Assembly (NCBI GenBank): GCA_004558025.1
Contig: SFEG01000005.1
Span: forward strand, 78,011-142,010
DNA length: 64,000 nt
Direction: 5' to 3'
Source: Clostridiales bacterium
GTDB lineage: Bacteria; Bacillota; Clostridia; Oscillospirales; Oscillospiraceae
Part shown: positions 22,522 to 31,759 of the stretch, in pieces
Numbering within the stretch: position 1 is the stretch's first letter
How the letters are laid out: every line of letters begins with the position of its first letter
The notes under the pieces: generated by a model
Database searches by the model: none
The model's input: the letters and a program-made list of their open reading frames with translations, nothing else
Told to the model about the DNA's origin: nothing
Translations under genes and position numbers: made by a program

Positions 22522-22823
22522 TAGATTTCGCCATCCTTCAAGACCTCCCTCGCCGTGGTGGAGATGATGTTGGAGGCTACAGCCTGTCCGTCGGGCATTT
22601 TGGCGCGGAGCTGGATTTTGACAGGACCAGGTTCAAACTTGAGCGTATCGGTCTGAGAAAAGACGATTTTGATTACGCTTTCCTCAAGGGTCAGCTCGTC
22701 GCCTGTTTTCTCCAGCACGGGTTCTCCGTTCTGAGAGTAGGTAATGAAGATTTCGGAGAAATCCGTGCTTTTGATGCCTTCGGGCAGAGTAAAGGTGTGG
22801 GTTGGAGTTGTGCCTCTCCACAT
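22521..22823 (-). CDS. small phage tail-region protein, beta-sandwich-like
   Basis: A 100-residue protein: 'MWRGTTPTHTFTLPEGIKST', 'FSEIFITYSQNGEPVLEKTG', 'DTLKFEPGPVKIQLRAKMPD', 'VASNIISTTAREVLKDGEI'. The pattern 'RGTTPTHTF.LP' with 'I.ITYSQ.G' is common in short phage genes near the tail tip of Firmicutes siphoviruses; they may be baseplate upper-domain proteins. No motif gives a reaction. Close packing on both sides supports the gene. Confidence 0.65.
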   Translation of the reverse strand: MWRGTTPTHTFTLPEGIKSTDFSEIFITYSQNGEPVLEKTGDELTLEESVIKIVFSQTDTLKFEPGPVKIQLRAKMPDGQAVASNIISTTAREVLKDGEI

Positions 22824-22838
22824 GATTTCTCACCTCGC

Positions 22839-23246
22839 TTAAAGCCATAGTGGTATGTCGGGAATAGCCGCTGTGTTTGTGCTGTCGAGCCATGCGGGAC
22901 GCTCCGGGGCGGTCAGGGTCTCCGTTACCGTGAGCCACGCCAGATACCAGCGCTTGAGTTCACGCCACTGGAGCAGATTGAGACTTGAATACCAAATCCA
23001 GCCCCTGTTTATTACGGAAAAGCATTCAGTTTCACGCCTTGCCCTCAGCTCAGTCTTGAGCTTTTCCCGTCTTACGGCAGCGTCCTGTGCTTCATCTTTT
23101 ACCAGAACACCGTCTTTCAGCCGGTAGCCTTCGGCACAGGCGATGAACCCCTCAAGGTCGTCAGGCTCAGGGACATCGACGCCGCCGTTGTCTCCGACGA
23201 GCGCCCACTCCCTTACATACCCGTTTTCGTCAAGATTTACTTTCAT
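22839..23246 (-). CDS. phage tail-fibre assembly or XkdW-like protein
   Basis: A 135-residue protein. The N-terminus 'MKVNLDENGYVREWALVGDN' then 'VPEPDDLEGFIACAEGYRLKDGVLVKDE' is the usual 'DENGYI..WA..GD' opening of short proteins beside phage fibres. A charged helix (~55-75) and 'WYSSLNLLQWRELKRWYLAWLTV' follow, which resembles phage portal-distal helper proteins with DUF-type names. It follows the large fibre gene by nine bases. Role inferred. Confidence 0.6.
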   Translation of the reverse strand: MKVNLDENGYVREWALVGDNGGVDVPEPDDLEGFIACAEGYRLKDGVLVKDEAQDAAVRREKLKTELRARRETECFSVINRGWIWYSSLNLLQWRELKRWYLAWLTVTETLTAPERPAWLDSTNTAAIPDIPLWL

Positions 23247-23255
23247 TCCGTCCTC

Positions 23256-25505
23256 CTATCTAATCGCGATGAAATACACGGTTTTTGTACCGGCTCCGAC
23301 CTTTTTCAGCGTTGCCGTTGTGCCGCTCATTGTGATGGAAAAGGTGTAGTAGTCGGAGGTCGCTTTCAGGTGCAGATTTGAACCGCTGGTAAAACTGGTT
23401 TTAGGCACGGCCATCGTGTACCACGCTGAGTAGCTGTCGTCGTACAGAGCAATAATAAAAAGCCTCGTGTCGGAGGGAACGGTGCCTGAAAAAGTGCCGC
23501 CCTGGGACATACTGCCGTAGCCGATCAGCGTCGTCCAGAAAGTAGAATAGCCGCCGATGTTCAGAGAGCCGGTAATAGAGCCGCCTGAGAGCTTGAGATA
23601 GGTCGAGGTTATTGTGTTTCCGCTGCCGTCCTTCGTCGCCTTTGTAGCGGAGGTGGCGCTTGTGGCAGATGTGGCTGTGGTCGCAGTCGTAGCGGAGTCA
23701 GCCGTAGTCGCATGGCTTACCACCATGCTTTTGCCGATGGCGTTCCATGCTCCGTAAGACCAGCTCCCCGCCGTTGAGCCGACGGTCATGGAGCGTATGA
23801 ACAGGTCGGTGCCGGTGTGAGGAATAAAGATTTGCAGACGGTACACCCAGGTCCCCGAGCTTCCTCTGCCGTCGTTGAATGCGTTCTTTACATAGAGCGT
23901 TCCGGCGTTGTCGCACGGGCGGTTGGCGACCGCCTGTATTCCGGCGTCGCTTGAAATCATGTAAACGCCGACCTCTTTGTAGTTGTTGAAGTCGCTCTCG
24001 ATTACGCCGTCGTACCCGTCAAGCGACATGACTCTGCCTGATACCATCCCCCGGAATTTGGCGTCGAAAGCGCAGTCGAAAAGGTTGTCCTGTTCGGATA
24101 CTTTACCGATGGCAAGCCCGGTTCCGCCAGCCTTGAAATCCATGATTACGGAAGCTGTGGAGAGCGTAAGGACAATCGGCACATCGCTGAAAGCGTCCGC
24201 CACAAGGAATTTGATGTCGTAGGTGTAGTCAACGGAGAGGCTGCCGCCTCCAAAAACGAAAGCCGTGCCTGAGCTGAAAGAGACCCCGGCGCTGGTGTAT
24301 GAGCTTGCCGTGGACTTCTTGTAATAGGTCGAGGTCGAGACGGTGTTCTTTCCTCCGCAAGAAGAGTAGGAGAAAGAGACCTGACCCTTTCCGTATGTGC
24401 CGTTTGTCGAAATCGTGCCGCTGCTCGTGCAGCGCTGAACCGAGTAGGCAGTTACGGACGGCGGCGAGTATGCCGTAACGGAGATGGTCACGGTTTTCTC
24501 CGCCGACCATCTGCCTCTGCTGTCCTTTACTTTCCCGGTAAAGGTTATCGAGCCTGAGTTCGTCAGAAAACCGGTGGTCATAGAGCTTGAGGCGCTCGAA
24601 AAGCCTCCGCCCGAAATGCTGTAGGCGGAAATGGTAGAACCCCGGCTTCCGCTTGCGGAGTTGATTTTCACGGTTGCCTTGGACTTGCTCTGAACATAGA
24701 TGCCCCAGCTTGAGGGGACATCTCCGTCGACCCTCGTCACGGTGATGGAGCTGAAAGTCGGAACAACGGACGCGGGGACCGTAAGCGTTGCCGTCGTGGA
24801 AGTCGTGCCTATCAGGGTCGTGCCGTTATAGGTCTGACAGGTGATGGTGACCGTTCCCGATACGCTGTTGGGGACCTGCTCCGCGAGGGTGAGCGACGGA
24901 GTCCAGCTCACCGAGGTCGAGGAGGTCTTTGTCACAATCGTGCCGGTTGCGCTGCCGAAAGCGTATGTCAAGGTGTGGGTGAACGAGCTGGAGGCTCTTG
25001 AGATGGTGATAGTCGAGGCGCTCCCCATTGTCGCCGCCCCCATGCTGCAAGTGGATTTTCTGGGGATGGTGTAGAGAGTCGCCGTTGTTGAGCCGTTGCA
25101 GTTGAACCCGTTCGCTCCGTCTCCGCCAATCGAATAGCCGGACACATTCACGGCGATGCTGACGGACTTTGAGCCGTCCTCGTTTCCGTAAATCGTTCCG
25201 GAGGTGTACGGCAGAGCGGCGTACCCGGATGCGTTCTGAATCGGAGCCTCTACATTCTGATAGTCGATACGGACGTTGTGAGAACCGAGAGTCGAGCTGA
25301 AAGTGGCAACGGTCGAACCGTTCACGCTCACAGAGCCGTTCAAGTAGTAGGTAAAACCGTACCAGTTCGTCGAGGTGAATGTGAGGTTTGTGATTTTCAC
25401 GATGTGGGAGTTGGAGGCAACATCGTAGGTTTCCGACCAGTAAACGGTACAGCTCATTGACTTTGTTCCGCTGACTTTGAAAGAGCCTGAATTTCCCTGT
25501 GCCAT
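23256..25505 (-). CDS. large phage minor structural/tail fibre protein (DUF859-like)
   Basis: A 749-residue Ser/Thr/Gly-rich protein. N-terminal ~130 residues ('VYWSETYDVASNSHIVKITNL' onward) form a jelly-roll-like domain, followed by Ig-like strands ('ITISRASSSFTHTLTYAFGSATGTIV'), as in the DUF859 family. After residue ~450, 'MDFKAGGTGLAIGKVSEQDNLFD' is a conserved phage-fibre junction. A run of Ala/Thr/Ser triplets (~605-635, 'TTADSATTATTATSATSATS') precedes a C-terminal receptor-binding-like domain. It would bind the host surface. It lies immediately after the tail endopeptidase-like gene. Confidence 0.8.
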   Translation of the reverse strand: MAQGNSGSFKVSGTKSMSCTVYWSETYDVASNSHIVKITNLTFTSTNWYGFTYYLNGSVSVNGSTVATFSSTLGSHNVRIDYQNVEAPIQNASGYAALPYTSGTIYGNEDGSKSVSIAVNVSGYSIGGDGANGFNCNGSTTATLYTIPRKSTCSMGAATMGSASTITISRASSSFTHTLTYAFGSATGTIVTKTSSTSVSWTPSLTLAEQVPNSVSGTVTITCQTYNGTTLIGTTSTTATLTVPASVVPTFSSITVTRVDGDVPSSWGIYVQSKSKATVKINSASGSRGSTISAYSISGGGFSSASSSMTTGFLTNSGSITFTGKVKDSRGRWSAEKTVTISVTAYSPPSVTAYSVQRCTSSGTISTNGTYGKGQVSFSYSSCGGKNTVSTSTYYKKSTASSYTSAGVSFSSGTAFVFGGGSLSVDYTYDIKFLVADAFSDVPIVLTLSTASVIMDFKAGGTGLAIGKVSEQDNLFDCAFDAKFRGMVSGRVMSLDGYDGVIESDFNNYKEVGVYMISSDAGIQAVANRPCDNAGTLYVKNAFNDGRGSSGTWVYRLQIFIPHTGTDLFIRSMTVGSTAGSWSYGAWNAIGKSMVVSHATTADSATTATTATSATSATSATKATKDGSGNTITSTYLKLSGGSITGSLNIGGYSTFWTTLIGYGSMSQGGTFSGTVPSDTRLFIIALYDDSYSAWYTMAVPKTSFTSGSNLHLKATSDYYTFSITMSGTTATLKKVGAGTKTVYFIAIR

Positions 25506-25518
25506 GTGTTTTCGCCTC

Positions 25519-27126
25519 CTAACCTACAGGGTCGCGCCACTGGATGGAAAGATTGCCCGTGACGCGGGGGATGAAATCAAACCACCCTCGTTCCGCCGCA
25601 CCGAGGGAGAGCTTGTTCTTCACCTGAGCGTCGGTAATAACGAGAGCCTGATTTGAGATGTACGCAATGGTTTGACCGTTTTCCTTGAAAGCGAGCTGTT
25701 CATTTGAAAGCTCCGCCGTAAAAGCGTTACCCACTCTGCCCAGCTCAATCAGCGCTCCCCGGAAACGGATGTACTCCTCCAGGAGCTGTTGATTTGAGGA
25801 AACGGTGTTCGAGATATCGTTTGTAAGAGTCGTGAACTCCATGCGGATTTCACTTGCGCTCTGCGTGATGCTGGACTGGAAATCTCTCTGTATGGTCTCA
25901 AGCTCCGTTTTCGCAAGGTAGCTCTCGCTGACCTCGGAACGGATTTCTTCCGCCGTTTTTGAGATTTCAGAGTAGCACTCCCGTATCTCGGTTCTTACGC
26001 CGGAGATGGATTCCCTTATAGCCGCCTGAGCGTTGAGAATGTCCTCCCACGGTTCTTTCTGCCCTTTGTTTATAGCCTTGTCGAGGGTCTGGCGTACTGT
26101 TCCGAGCGTGACCTTTGAGTTTTCGGGATGCTGGAAATCAAGCTCAAGCTTCCGCACCATCATGTACTCGTCCAGACCATGAGGTTCGGAAACGACCCTG
26201 ATGGAGTCGCCCAGCTTTATGCGCTCGACAGACACATCCACGAGGTGCAAATCCACGGCGGTCATCGTCAGCGTGATTTTCGGCTGGCTGAGAACCGCGA
26301 GCTGTTCATAGCCCTTGCGGAGGAGGTTCGACGCTACGGTCACATCGTCGTACTCGACCGTTTTCACGATGCGCCCGTATGCGGAAACCGCCTCGGCGTT
26401 CTCAATGTAGTCAAGCCCCTCATTCACGGACTCGACCGTCAGCCTGACCTCTGTTTCCTCGTCCATAGCACCCAAAGGCACAAGTACCGTGGCAATCTCC
26501 TCGCCCCGGATTTCTTTTGTGAGGTCGAGGATGTTTTCCCCGAAACGGATGACCTGAGAGTTTACGCTGCCGTAGTCGGACACATAGTCGATGACCCTTG
26601 CGCCGCTTACCCTCCGGCAGCGGACATAGCCGCCGAGCCTGTCGAGGAGCTTGTCCTCAACACACTCCCATGTGCTTTCGTAGCTGTGGAGGCGGTAAAG
26701 GCTGTCGTTGGGGTCGCTGACGGTCACGACGCCGACAAGGAACTCTTTCACGGGTTCAACATCGGCATTGTGATTGGCGATGAGCGCCCGGAAATAGTCC
26801 TCAACGGAAATGTCGTGAAACTCCGCCGACCTCTGGACGCTGTCGAGCAGAAAGGCAAGCTCTCCCTCACAGGAGACGCTCTTGATGTTCTGAAAATCGA
26901 TGTCCGTGTTCAGGATGCGAAAAGCTCCGAGGAAATCATCGTCCTGGTAAAGCGTGATCTCGCTTTTCATTTTGTAAAGCTCATCGTACAGAGGGTTCGT
27001 CGGCGGAACGGCAAAAGAGAGGGAGCCTGTCTTGTTGACCTCAAGCTCGCACTTCGGCTCGGAAACGACATAGTCGGAGCTGCGCGGGTCATACAGGAGT
27101 TTGCCGTCGCAGAAAAGGCGTATCAT
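25519..27126 (-). CDS. phage tail-associated lysin/minor structural protein (Tal-like)
   Basis: A 535-residue protein beginning 'MIRLFCDGKLLYDPRSSDYV', with 'VNKTGSLSFAVPPTNPLYDELYKMKSEITLYQDD', the N-terminal pattern of siphovirus tail-hub proteins (Gp37/prophage endopeptidase tail family). A helical region follows (~300-420, 'AAIRESISGVRTEIRECYSEIS'), consistent with a trimeric stalk. The start at 27126 shares bases with the stop of the Dit gene (TAATG). No clear peptidase motif is visible, so it may be structural only. Confidence 0.8.
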   Translation of the reverse strand: MIRLFCDGKLLYDPRSSDYVVSEPKCELEVNKTGSLSFAVPPTNPLYDELYKMKSEITLYQDDDFLGAFRILNTDIDFQNIKSVSCEGELAFLLDSVQRSAEFHDISVEDYFRALIANHNADVEPVKEFLVGVVTVSDPNDSLYRLHSYESTWECVEDKLLDRLGGYVRCRRVSGARVIDYVSDYGSVNSQVIRFGENILDLTKEIRGEEIATVLVPLGAMDEETEVRLTVESVNEGLDYIENAEAVSAYGRIVKTVEYDDVTVASNLLRKGYEQLAVLSQPKITLTMTAVDLHLVDVSVERIKLGDSIRVVSEPHGLDEYMMVRKLELDFQHPENSKVTLGTVRQTLDKAINKGQKEPWEDILNAQAAIRESISGVRTEIRECYSEISKTAEEIRSEVSESYLAKTELETIQRDFQSSITQSASEIRMEFTTLTNDISNTVSSNQQLLEEYIRFRGALIELGRVGNAFTAELSNEQLAFKENGQTIAYISNQALVITDAQVKNKLSLGAAERGWFDFIPRVTGNLSIQWRDPVG

Positions 27127-27797
27127 TACAGCCACCCCTCTCTGAAAGAGAAAGTGACCGAGCCGCCGCCCGTGACTTTGACGGTCACGCTTGTGTTGCC
27201 ACTCGGGAGGATGAGAGAAGGTACTGTTTGAGTACCCTGTACGAGAGAGACCGTAATTCCTCCGAAAACAAGCTGACACGCTTTACTCGCGTTGACACTC
27301 GGGCATACCGGCTTGCGGCCGTTGTTGGTGAGGGTCGCTGTTTTTGACGATGCCGAGCTTGACACCGAAACAACGGCTGCCCGCTCGGTCGTGGAATACC
27401 TGAACGGTTCGGCATCAACGGAAAGCACAAAAGTGCCGCCGTTCCGCACCCTTTGAGGGTCGGACACGGCAGCTCTTCCGGTATAGTAGTGAGTGAGGTC
27501 ATCGTCGAAAATGACGGTAACCCTTTTCCCGTGGTAGGTATTGAAAATATGCAGACATTTTTCGTACCAGCTCTCAAGGTCGACGGAAGAGGCAAGCTCC
27601 AGCTTGATGGTCCGGTTGCCGTAGGTCACGTCGCCGGTGAGCGCCTCGGAAATGTCCAGCCGACCGTTCCGACCGGGGATTTCCAGAACGGTCAGGTTCG
27701 GTTCGGGAATGGAGATGAGGTCCGCGTTTGTGATGACGGCTTTCCAGTCCCGGAGGGTGTGTTCTCCGTTTATGGACGCGCCGAGAAAAATACTCAT
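27126..27797 (-). CDS. distal tail protein (Dit family)
   Basis: A 223-residue protein with typical siphovirus-type tail-component features: 'VLEIPGRNGRLDISEALTGDVTYGNRTIKLELASSVDLESWYEKCLHIFNTYHGKRVTVIFDDD', followed by 'YYTGRAAVSDPQRVRNGGTFVLSVDAEPFRYS'. The 'D....G....' belt and 'F.YS' ending mark the N-terminal Dit ring domain; the rest is a galectin-like fold. It would form the hexameric ring between tube and hub. ATGA-type overlap with the tape-measure gene and TAATG with the hub gene. Confidence 0.88.
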   Translation of the reverse strand: MSIFLGASINGEHTLRDWKAVITNADLISIPEPNLTVLEIPGRNGRLDISEALTGDVTYGNRTIKLELASSVDLESWYEKCLHIFNTYHGKRVTVIFDDDLTHYYTGRAAVSDPQRVRNGGTFVLSVDAEPFRYSTTERAAVVSVSSSASSKTATLTNNGRKPVCPSVNASKACQLVFGGITVSLVQGTQTVPSLILPSGNTSVTVKVTGGGSVTFSFREGWL

Positions 27798-30616
27798 CTG
27801 TTGCCCCTCCTTGTTCTGAGACTGTAGTTGGCAAGCCCTGAGTCGATAGCCGGGAGGAGATGCCCCACAAGAGTGCCGTCATCGAGATACAGACCTTTGC
27901 TGCTGTTGGCGGCGATGACCGCGAGGTACTGCTCCATGCTGTCTGTGTTGAGTCGCTTTGAGAGCATACCCTCAAGCCTGTCGTAAAACTGCGAAAGAGG
28001 GAGAATCGCCTCGGCTCCGGCTTCGCCTCCGGCCATCAGGCTTGAGCCGTTCAGACCGAAAATCGTCGGAGCTGTCATAATGCCGCCGGCTTTGTACCAT
28101 TCGATGTTCAGGTGAGGTACGCTCGGAGGCGACAGGGACAGGGTGCCGGAAATGGAAAAGTGCGGCAGCTTGATATGCGGAAGCTCAAGCTTCAGCCCGG
28201 AGAAAAAGCCCTTGATGGACTCAATGACCGACCGCACCTTTTCTTTTGCCGCCTCGATGGGCGTGGTGATGGCGGACTTGATGCCGTTCCAAACGGAGGT
28301 CGCCGTGTTTTTGATGCTTTCAAAAATCGAACTCACCGTGCTTTTCACAGCGTTGAAAACGGAGGAAACTGTGTTTTTGACGCCGTTTATCACGCTGGAA
28401 ATCGTCGAGGCGATGGAGTTTATGGTGTTGCTGATAAAGCTCTTTATTCCATTCCAGATGTTGGAAAAGAAGTTTTTCACGGAAATCCACACATTTTCCC
28501 AGGTCGTGCCTATCCAGCCGAGGGCGACATCAAGGATGCCTTTCAGGGTTTCAAGGATAATGCTGAACCATGAGACAAGCCCCTGCCAGACGGAGGAGAA
28601 AATATTCTTGACCGCCTCCCACGCTGCCGACCAGTCGCCGTGGAACACAGCGATGAAAAAGTCGACGGTGTTCAACAGCACATCCAGCGTTGTGGACAGG
28701 ACGCTCGAAATAAAAGAAAACGCTCCCTCAAAAACAGGAGCGAGCAGAGAACAGAAACCGTCCCACACGGCTTTCAGCACATCGACAATGCTCTCGAACT
28801 CAAAGCCGAGGGAGTTGAGCCTCTCAACGATTCCATCACAGAAACCGCTCACGGTTTCCTTGATGGTATTCCAGGTGGAGGTGATGCTCTCCCTGAACTC
28901 CTCATTCGAGTCCCACAGATGCTTGAAAGCTGCGGCAAGTACGGCAATTACACCGACAACGGCAAGGACGGGACCCGCCACAGCACCGATAGCTCCGCCG
29001 AAACTGGTTATTGAGCCGGTGCTTCCGGCAATCTTCACGCCCAGCTTGGCGATGCCTTTTGAAAGAGAGGTGAACCCCTGCATTGCCTTGCCGATGCCCG
29101 ATATCGACTTTCCGAGGATCACAAGGAACGGACCGAGCGCCGCGACAACAATCCCCACGGTCAGGATGACCTTTCTCTGGCTCTCGTCCATGTTATTGAG
29201 TTTGTCGACAAAAGCCTGAATCTTGCTGACGATACTCCTGATAGCCGGCATGAGCATTTCTCCGAAAGAGATGGCAAGCTCTTCAAGCTGGCTCTTGAGG
29301 ATGGTTAACTGCCCACCGAGGTTGTCCTGCATGACCGCCGCCATCTCCTCAGCCTTGCCGTCACAGTTGGCGATGGCATCGTTCAGCTTGTTTATATCCG
29401 AGGGTGCGGCCTGCATAACGGCGAGGAAGCCCGACATGGCGTTTTTGCCCACAAGTGCCTCCGCCGCTGCCGCTGCCTCGGACTCCGTCATCTGGGAGAA
29501 ATACACACGGAGGTCACCGAGGATGTCTCCCAGCTCACGCATACTGCCGTCCGCGTTGGCGGTGGCTACCGTCACATCTCCGAAAGCAGCGCCGGACAGC
29601 TCAAGCTCTCCCTGAAGCTTGGTCATCATGGTTCGGAGCGCTGTACCCGCCTGAGTAGACTTGATACCGCTGTTTGCCATGAGACCGATAGCCTCTGCGA
29701 CGTCCTCCGCCGTGTATCCCAGAGCGCCGGCGACGGGAGCGCAGTACTTGAAAGTCTCGCCCATCATCGACACATTGGTGTTGGCGTTTGAACTTGCGGC
29801 GGCAAGGATATCAGCGAAATGCCCGGAATCCGCCGCCGAAAGCCCGAAAGCGGTCAGGGCGTCCGTTACGATGTCGGATGTGGTCGCGAGGTCTTCGCCG
29901 GAGGCGGCGGCAAGCGACATGATGCCTTCGATACCGGAGAGCATATCCCCGGTTTTCCAGCCCGCCATCGCCATGTAGTTCATAGCCTCGGCAGCCTCCG
30001 ACGCCGAGAACTTTGTCTTTTCGCCCATCTCTCTGGCTTTTTCCCGGAGAGCGTCAAGGTCATCCCCGGTAGCGCCGGAAACAGCCGCCACCTGACTCAT
30101 CGCCGCGTCAAAGTCAGCGGCTGTCTTTACGGCGGCTGTTCCGAGCGCTGTCACGCCGAGGGAAACCGGCATAACAGCTTTGCCGGCATCGGAGATTTTG
30201 CCGCCGACCGTTTCAAACTTCTTTCCCGCCTCTTCAATCTTGGAGAGGGCGGCGCTTGTCGTTGCCGCCTCCTCCTGAAGGCGTCTCAGCTCCTGTTCGG
30301 TTTCAATGATCTCACGCTGGAGAGCGTCATATTTATCCTGACCGAGTTCACCGTTCTCAAGCTGTTCCTTTGCCTGACGCTGTGCCTCTTTCAGGGTCTC
30401 AAGCTTATCAGAGGTGGCGGCTACGGCATCCTTGAGCATTTTCTGCTTCTGGGTGACAAGCTCCGTGTTGGACGGGTCGAGCTTGAGTAACCTTTCCACG
30501 TCTTTGAGTCCGCTCTGGGTATTTTTGATGGCGCTGTTTACGCTTTTGAGCGCTTTTTCAAGACCTGTGGTGTCGCCGCCAATCTCAACGGTTATGCCTT
30601 TGATTCTGCTTGCCAT
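27794..30616 (-). CDS. phage tail tape-measure protein
   Basis: A 940-residue protein that sets tail length and probably helps DNA ejection. N-terminal coiled-coil (~1-150), then a PhageMin_Tail domain ('AADFDAAMSQVAAVSGATGDDLDALREKAREMG', 'EAAEAMNYMAMAGWKTGDML', 'GIKSTQAGTALRTMMTKL'), a hydrophobic section with transmembrane-like helices ('VAGPVLAVVGVIAVLAAAF', ~540-570), and repeats of 'INSIASTISSVINGVKNTVSSVFNAVKSTVSSIF'. This is the element's only tape-measure gene and its size predicts a tail around 140 nm if the usual ratio holds. Preceded by the chaperone frameshift pair. Confidence 0.95.
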   Translation of the reverse strand: MASRIKGITVEIGGDTTGLEKALKSVNSAIKNTQSGLKDVERLLKLDPSNTELVTQKQKMLKDAVAATSDKLETLKEAQRQAKEQLENGELGQDKYDALQREIIETEQELRRLQEEAATTSAALSKIEEAGKKFETVGGKISDAGKAVMPVSLGVTALGTAAVKTAADFDAAMSQVAAVSGATGDDLDALREKAREMGEKTKFSASEAAEAMNYMAMAGWKTGDMLSGIEGIMSLAAASGEDLATTSDIVTDALTAFGLSAADSGHFADILAAASSNANTNVSMMGETFKYCAPVAGALGYTAEDVAEAIGLMANSGIKSTQAGTALRTMMTKLQGELELSGAAFGDVTVATANADGSMRELGDILGDLRVYFSQMTESEAAAAAEALVGKNAMSGFLAVMQAAPSDINKLNDAIANCDGKAEEMAAVMQDNLGGQLTILKSQLEELAISFGEMLMPAIRSIVSKIQAFVDKLNNMDESQRKVILTVGIVVAALGPFLVILGKSISGIGKAMQGFTSLSKGIAKLGVKIAGSTGSITSFGGAIGAVAGPVLAVVGVIAVLAAAFKHLWDSNEEFRESITSTWNTIKETVSGFCDGIVERLNSLGFEFESIVDVLKAVWDGFCSLLAPVFEGAFSFISSVLSTTLDVLLNTVDFFIAVFHGDWSAAWEAVKNIFSSVWQGLVSWFSIILETLKGILDVALGWIGTTWENVWISVKNFFSNIWNGIKSFISNTINSIASTISSVINGVKNTVSSVFNAVKSTVSSIFESIKNTATSVWNGIKSAITTPIEAAKEKVRSVIESIKGFFSGLKLELPHIKLPHFSISGTLSLSPPSVPHLNIEWYKAGGIMTAPTIFGLNGSSLMAGGEAGAEAILPLSQFYDRLEGMLSKRLNTDSMEQYLAVIAANSSKGLYLDDGTLVGHLLPAIDSGLANYSLRTRRGNR

Positions 30617-30630
30617 TCATGTCACCTCCG

Positions 30631-30795
30631 TCAGAATCGGTCAAAATCCTCCTGAGTGGCGACCTGTTCGTACTCCGCACCGTCGTTTGCCTTTTCAGAC
30701 CACATATCTAAGCAAAGCCCGATGGAGAGCAGTTCAAGGTCGCAGATGGAAACCCCCAGCTCCACGCACCTCAGGAGGAATAAGGGGGTCGTCAT
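30631..30795 (-). CDS. tail assembly chaperone, second (gpT-like) part
   Basis: A 54-residue frame beginning 'MTTPLFLLRCVELGVSICDL' and ending 'YEQVATQEDFDRF'. It overlaps the stop of the gpG-like gene (ATGA at 30792-30795) and lies just before the tape-measure gene, the standard place of the downstream half of the chaperone pair. The frame is also open upstream through the A-run, so it could be reached by a -1 frameshift, giving a gpGT fusion. It would keep the tape measure soluble during tail assembly. Confidence 0.75.
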   Translation of the reverse strand: MTTPLFLLRCVELGVSICDLELLSIGLCLDMWSEKANDGAEYEQVATQEDFDRF

Positions 30796-31166
30796 TTCAC
30801 GGGTGCTGGGGTTGTGTTTTTTTTTGCGCTGACATCGGTCGCCATGTTCGTACCCCACAGCTCCAAAATCTGAGGGAGGACTTCGTAAATCGAGAACATA
30901 TCGAACTCGTCAAGCCACGCCTCAATGGTAGCCGGAACAGAGGGGTCGGCGTGATACGCCATGATGTAGGCGACGTTTTCAAAAATCTCAAGGTCTTCAA
31001 CGGCGAAAGCCTCACCCTCTGCCGCGTTTTCCTTGAAAGACCGCTCAAGCTTTGAGAAGTCTTTGAAGATGTCTCTTTTGAATTTTGCCCGGTAAATACG
31101 GGGAATGGCGGCGGAAGCTTTGAAAGCTACAGGTCTGCCGCAGACCTCAATAGTGCGTTCAATCAT
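30792..31166 (-). CDS. tail assembly chaperone, gpG-like
   Basis: A 124-residue protein: 'RTIEVCGRPVAFKASAAIPRIYRAKFKRDIFKDFSKLE', 'VEDLEIFENVAYIMAYHADP', 'PATIEAWLDEFDMFSIYEVLPQILELWGTNM'. This is the typical pattern of Firmicutes siphovirus gp13/gpG chaperones ('F+A+A..P..YR..FG+D...D', 'W+..F..F.I..VLP.+..LW'). It binds the tape measure. The start overlaps the major tail gene stop by four bases. Confidence 0.85.
   Translation of the reverse strand: MIERTIEVCGRPVAFKASAAIPRIYRAKFKRDIFKDFSKLERSFKENAAEGEAFAVEDLEIFENVAYIMAYHADPSVPATIEAWLDEFDMFSIYEVLPQILELWGTNMATDVSAKKNTTPAPVK
30817..30825 (-). promoter_or_regulatory. candidate -1 frameshift site of the tail chaperone gene
   Basis: On the minus strand the run is A9 (nine T on the plus strand), about 24 bases before the stop of the gpG-like frame. 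The next frame (codons starting at 30858, 30855 and so on) is exactly -1 relative to the gpG frame and stays open to 30631. This matches the G/GT arrangement of lambda-like tails. Confidence 0.7.
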
Positions 31167-31759
31167 CCGGCGTTACCTCCGGGCGTGGTATCAAAGTCGG
31201 GAGTGTAGACGCTGGTGTACCAGCCGCTGTACGCGGAAGTGGTCGTAGCTTCGCCGGTTCTGGCTTTCACAAGACCGTCGCTTCTGGGGTCGGCGGTAAT
31301 GGTGAGCTTTTCCGTACCCGGCTCGATGTTCTCCTGCTTGGTCTGAGACTCAAGAGAGGGGCGGGACGCGGAGCAGTTGTACAGAGCATGGCGGATGCCT
31401 TTGGCGTCGCCGGTGAACTCAAACAGGAGCGCAAACTTTACGCTTTCGCCGAGGTCGCTCTGCTCCACGAGAACACCGTTTTCATCCTCTGTCTCTTTGA
31501 GGATGTCCTTCCTAAACCAGTCGGGAATGAGTGCGATTTCCAAATCGCCGGAATAGCCGTTGTTGGCGTTGGTTCTGAAATACACGATGTCGTCAGCGTA
31601 GAAGGGAGAGGTTTCACCCTGAGCTTCAAGGCTGATGCTGACAGCACCGGGGATGGGCTTGGGAGTCCCGTAGCTGAAGGTGGTAACACCGTCCACAACG
31701 GACTCGGTAAGAATTGCGGCGTGAACATTTTTCAGGCCGTACTTGACTTTATTAGCCAT
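31163..31759 (-). CDS. major tail (tube) protein
   Basis: A 198-residue protein of the phi13-type major tail family: 'MANKVKYGLKNVHAAILTES', 'YGTPKPIPGAVSISLEAQGE', 'SPFYADDIVYFRTNANNGYSGDLEIALIPDWFRKDIL', 'FALLFEFTGDAKGIRHALYNCSASRPSLE', 'KLTITADPR'. The 'G.KN.......G.....G......G......FYADD..Y......GY.G.+E+A.IPD' pattern is diagnostic. It would stack as hexamers around the tape measure. Four-base overlap with the chaperone gene and eight with the upstream gene. Confidence 0.92.
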   Translation of the reverse strand: MANKVKYGLKNVHAAILTESVVDGVTTFSYGTPKPIPGAVSISLEAQGETSPFYADDIVYFRTNANNGYSGDLEIALIPDWFRKDILKETEDENGVLVEQSDLGESVKFALLFEFTGDAKGIRHALYNCSASRPSLESQTKQENIEPGTEKLTITADPRSDGLVKARTGEATTTSAYSGWYTSVYTPDFDTTPGGNAG

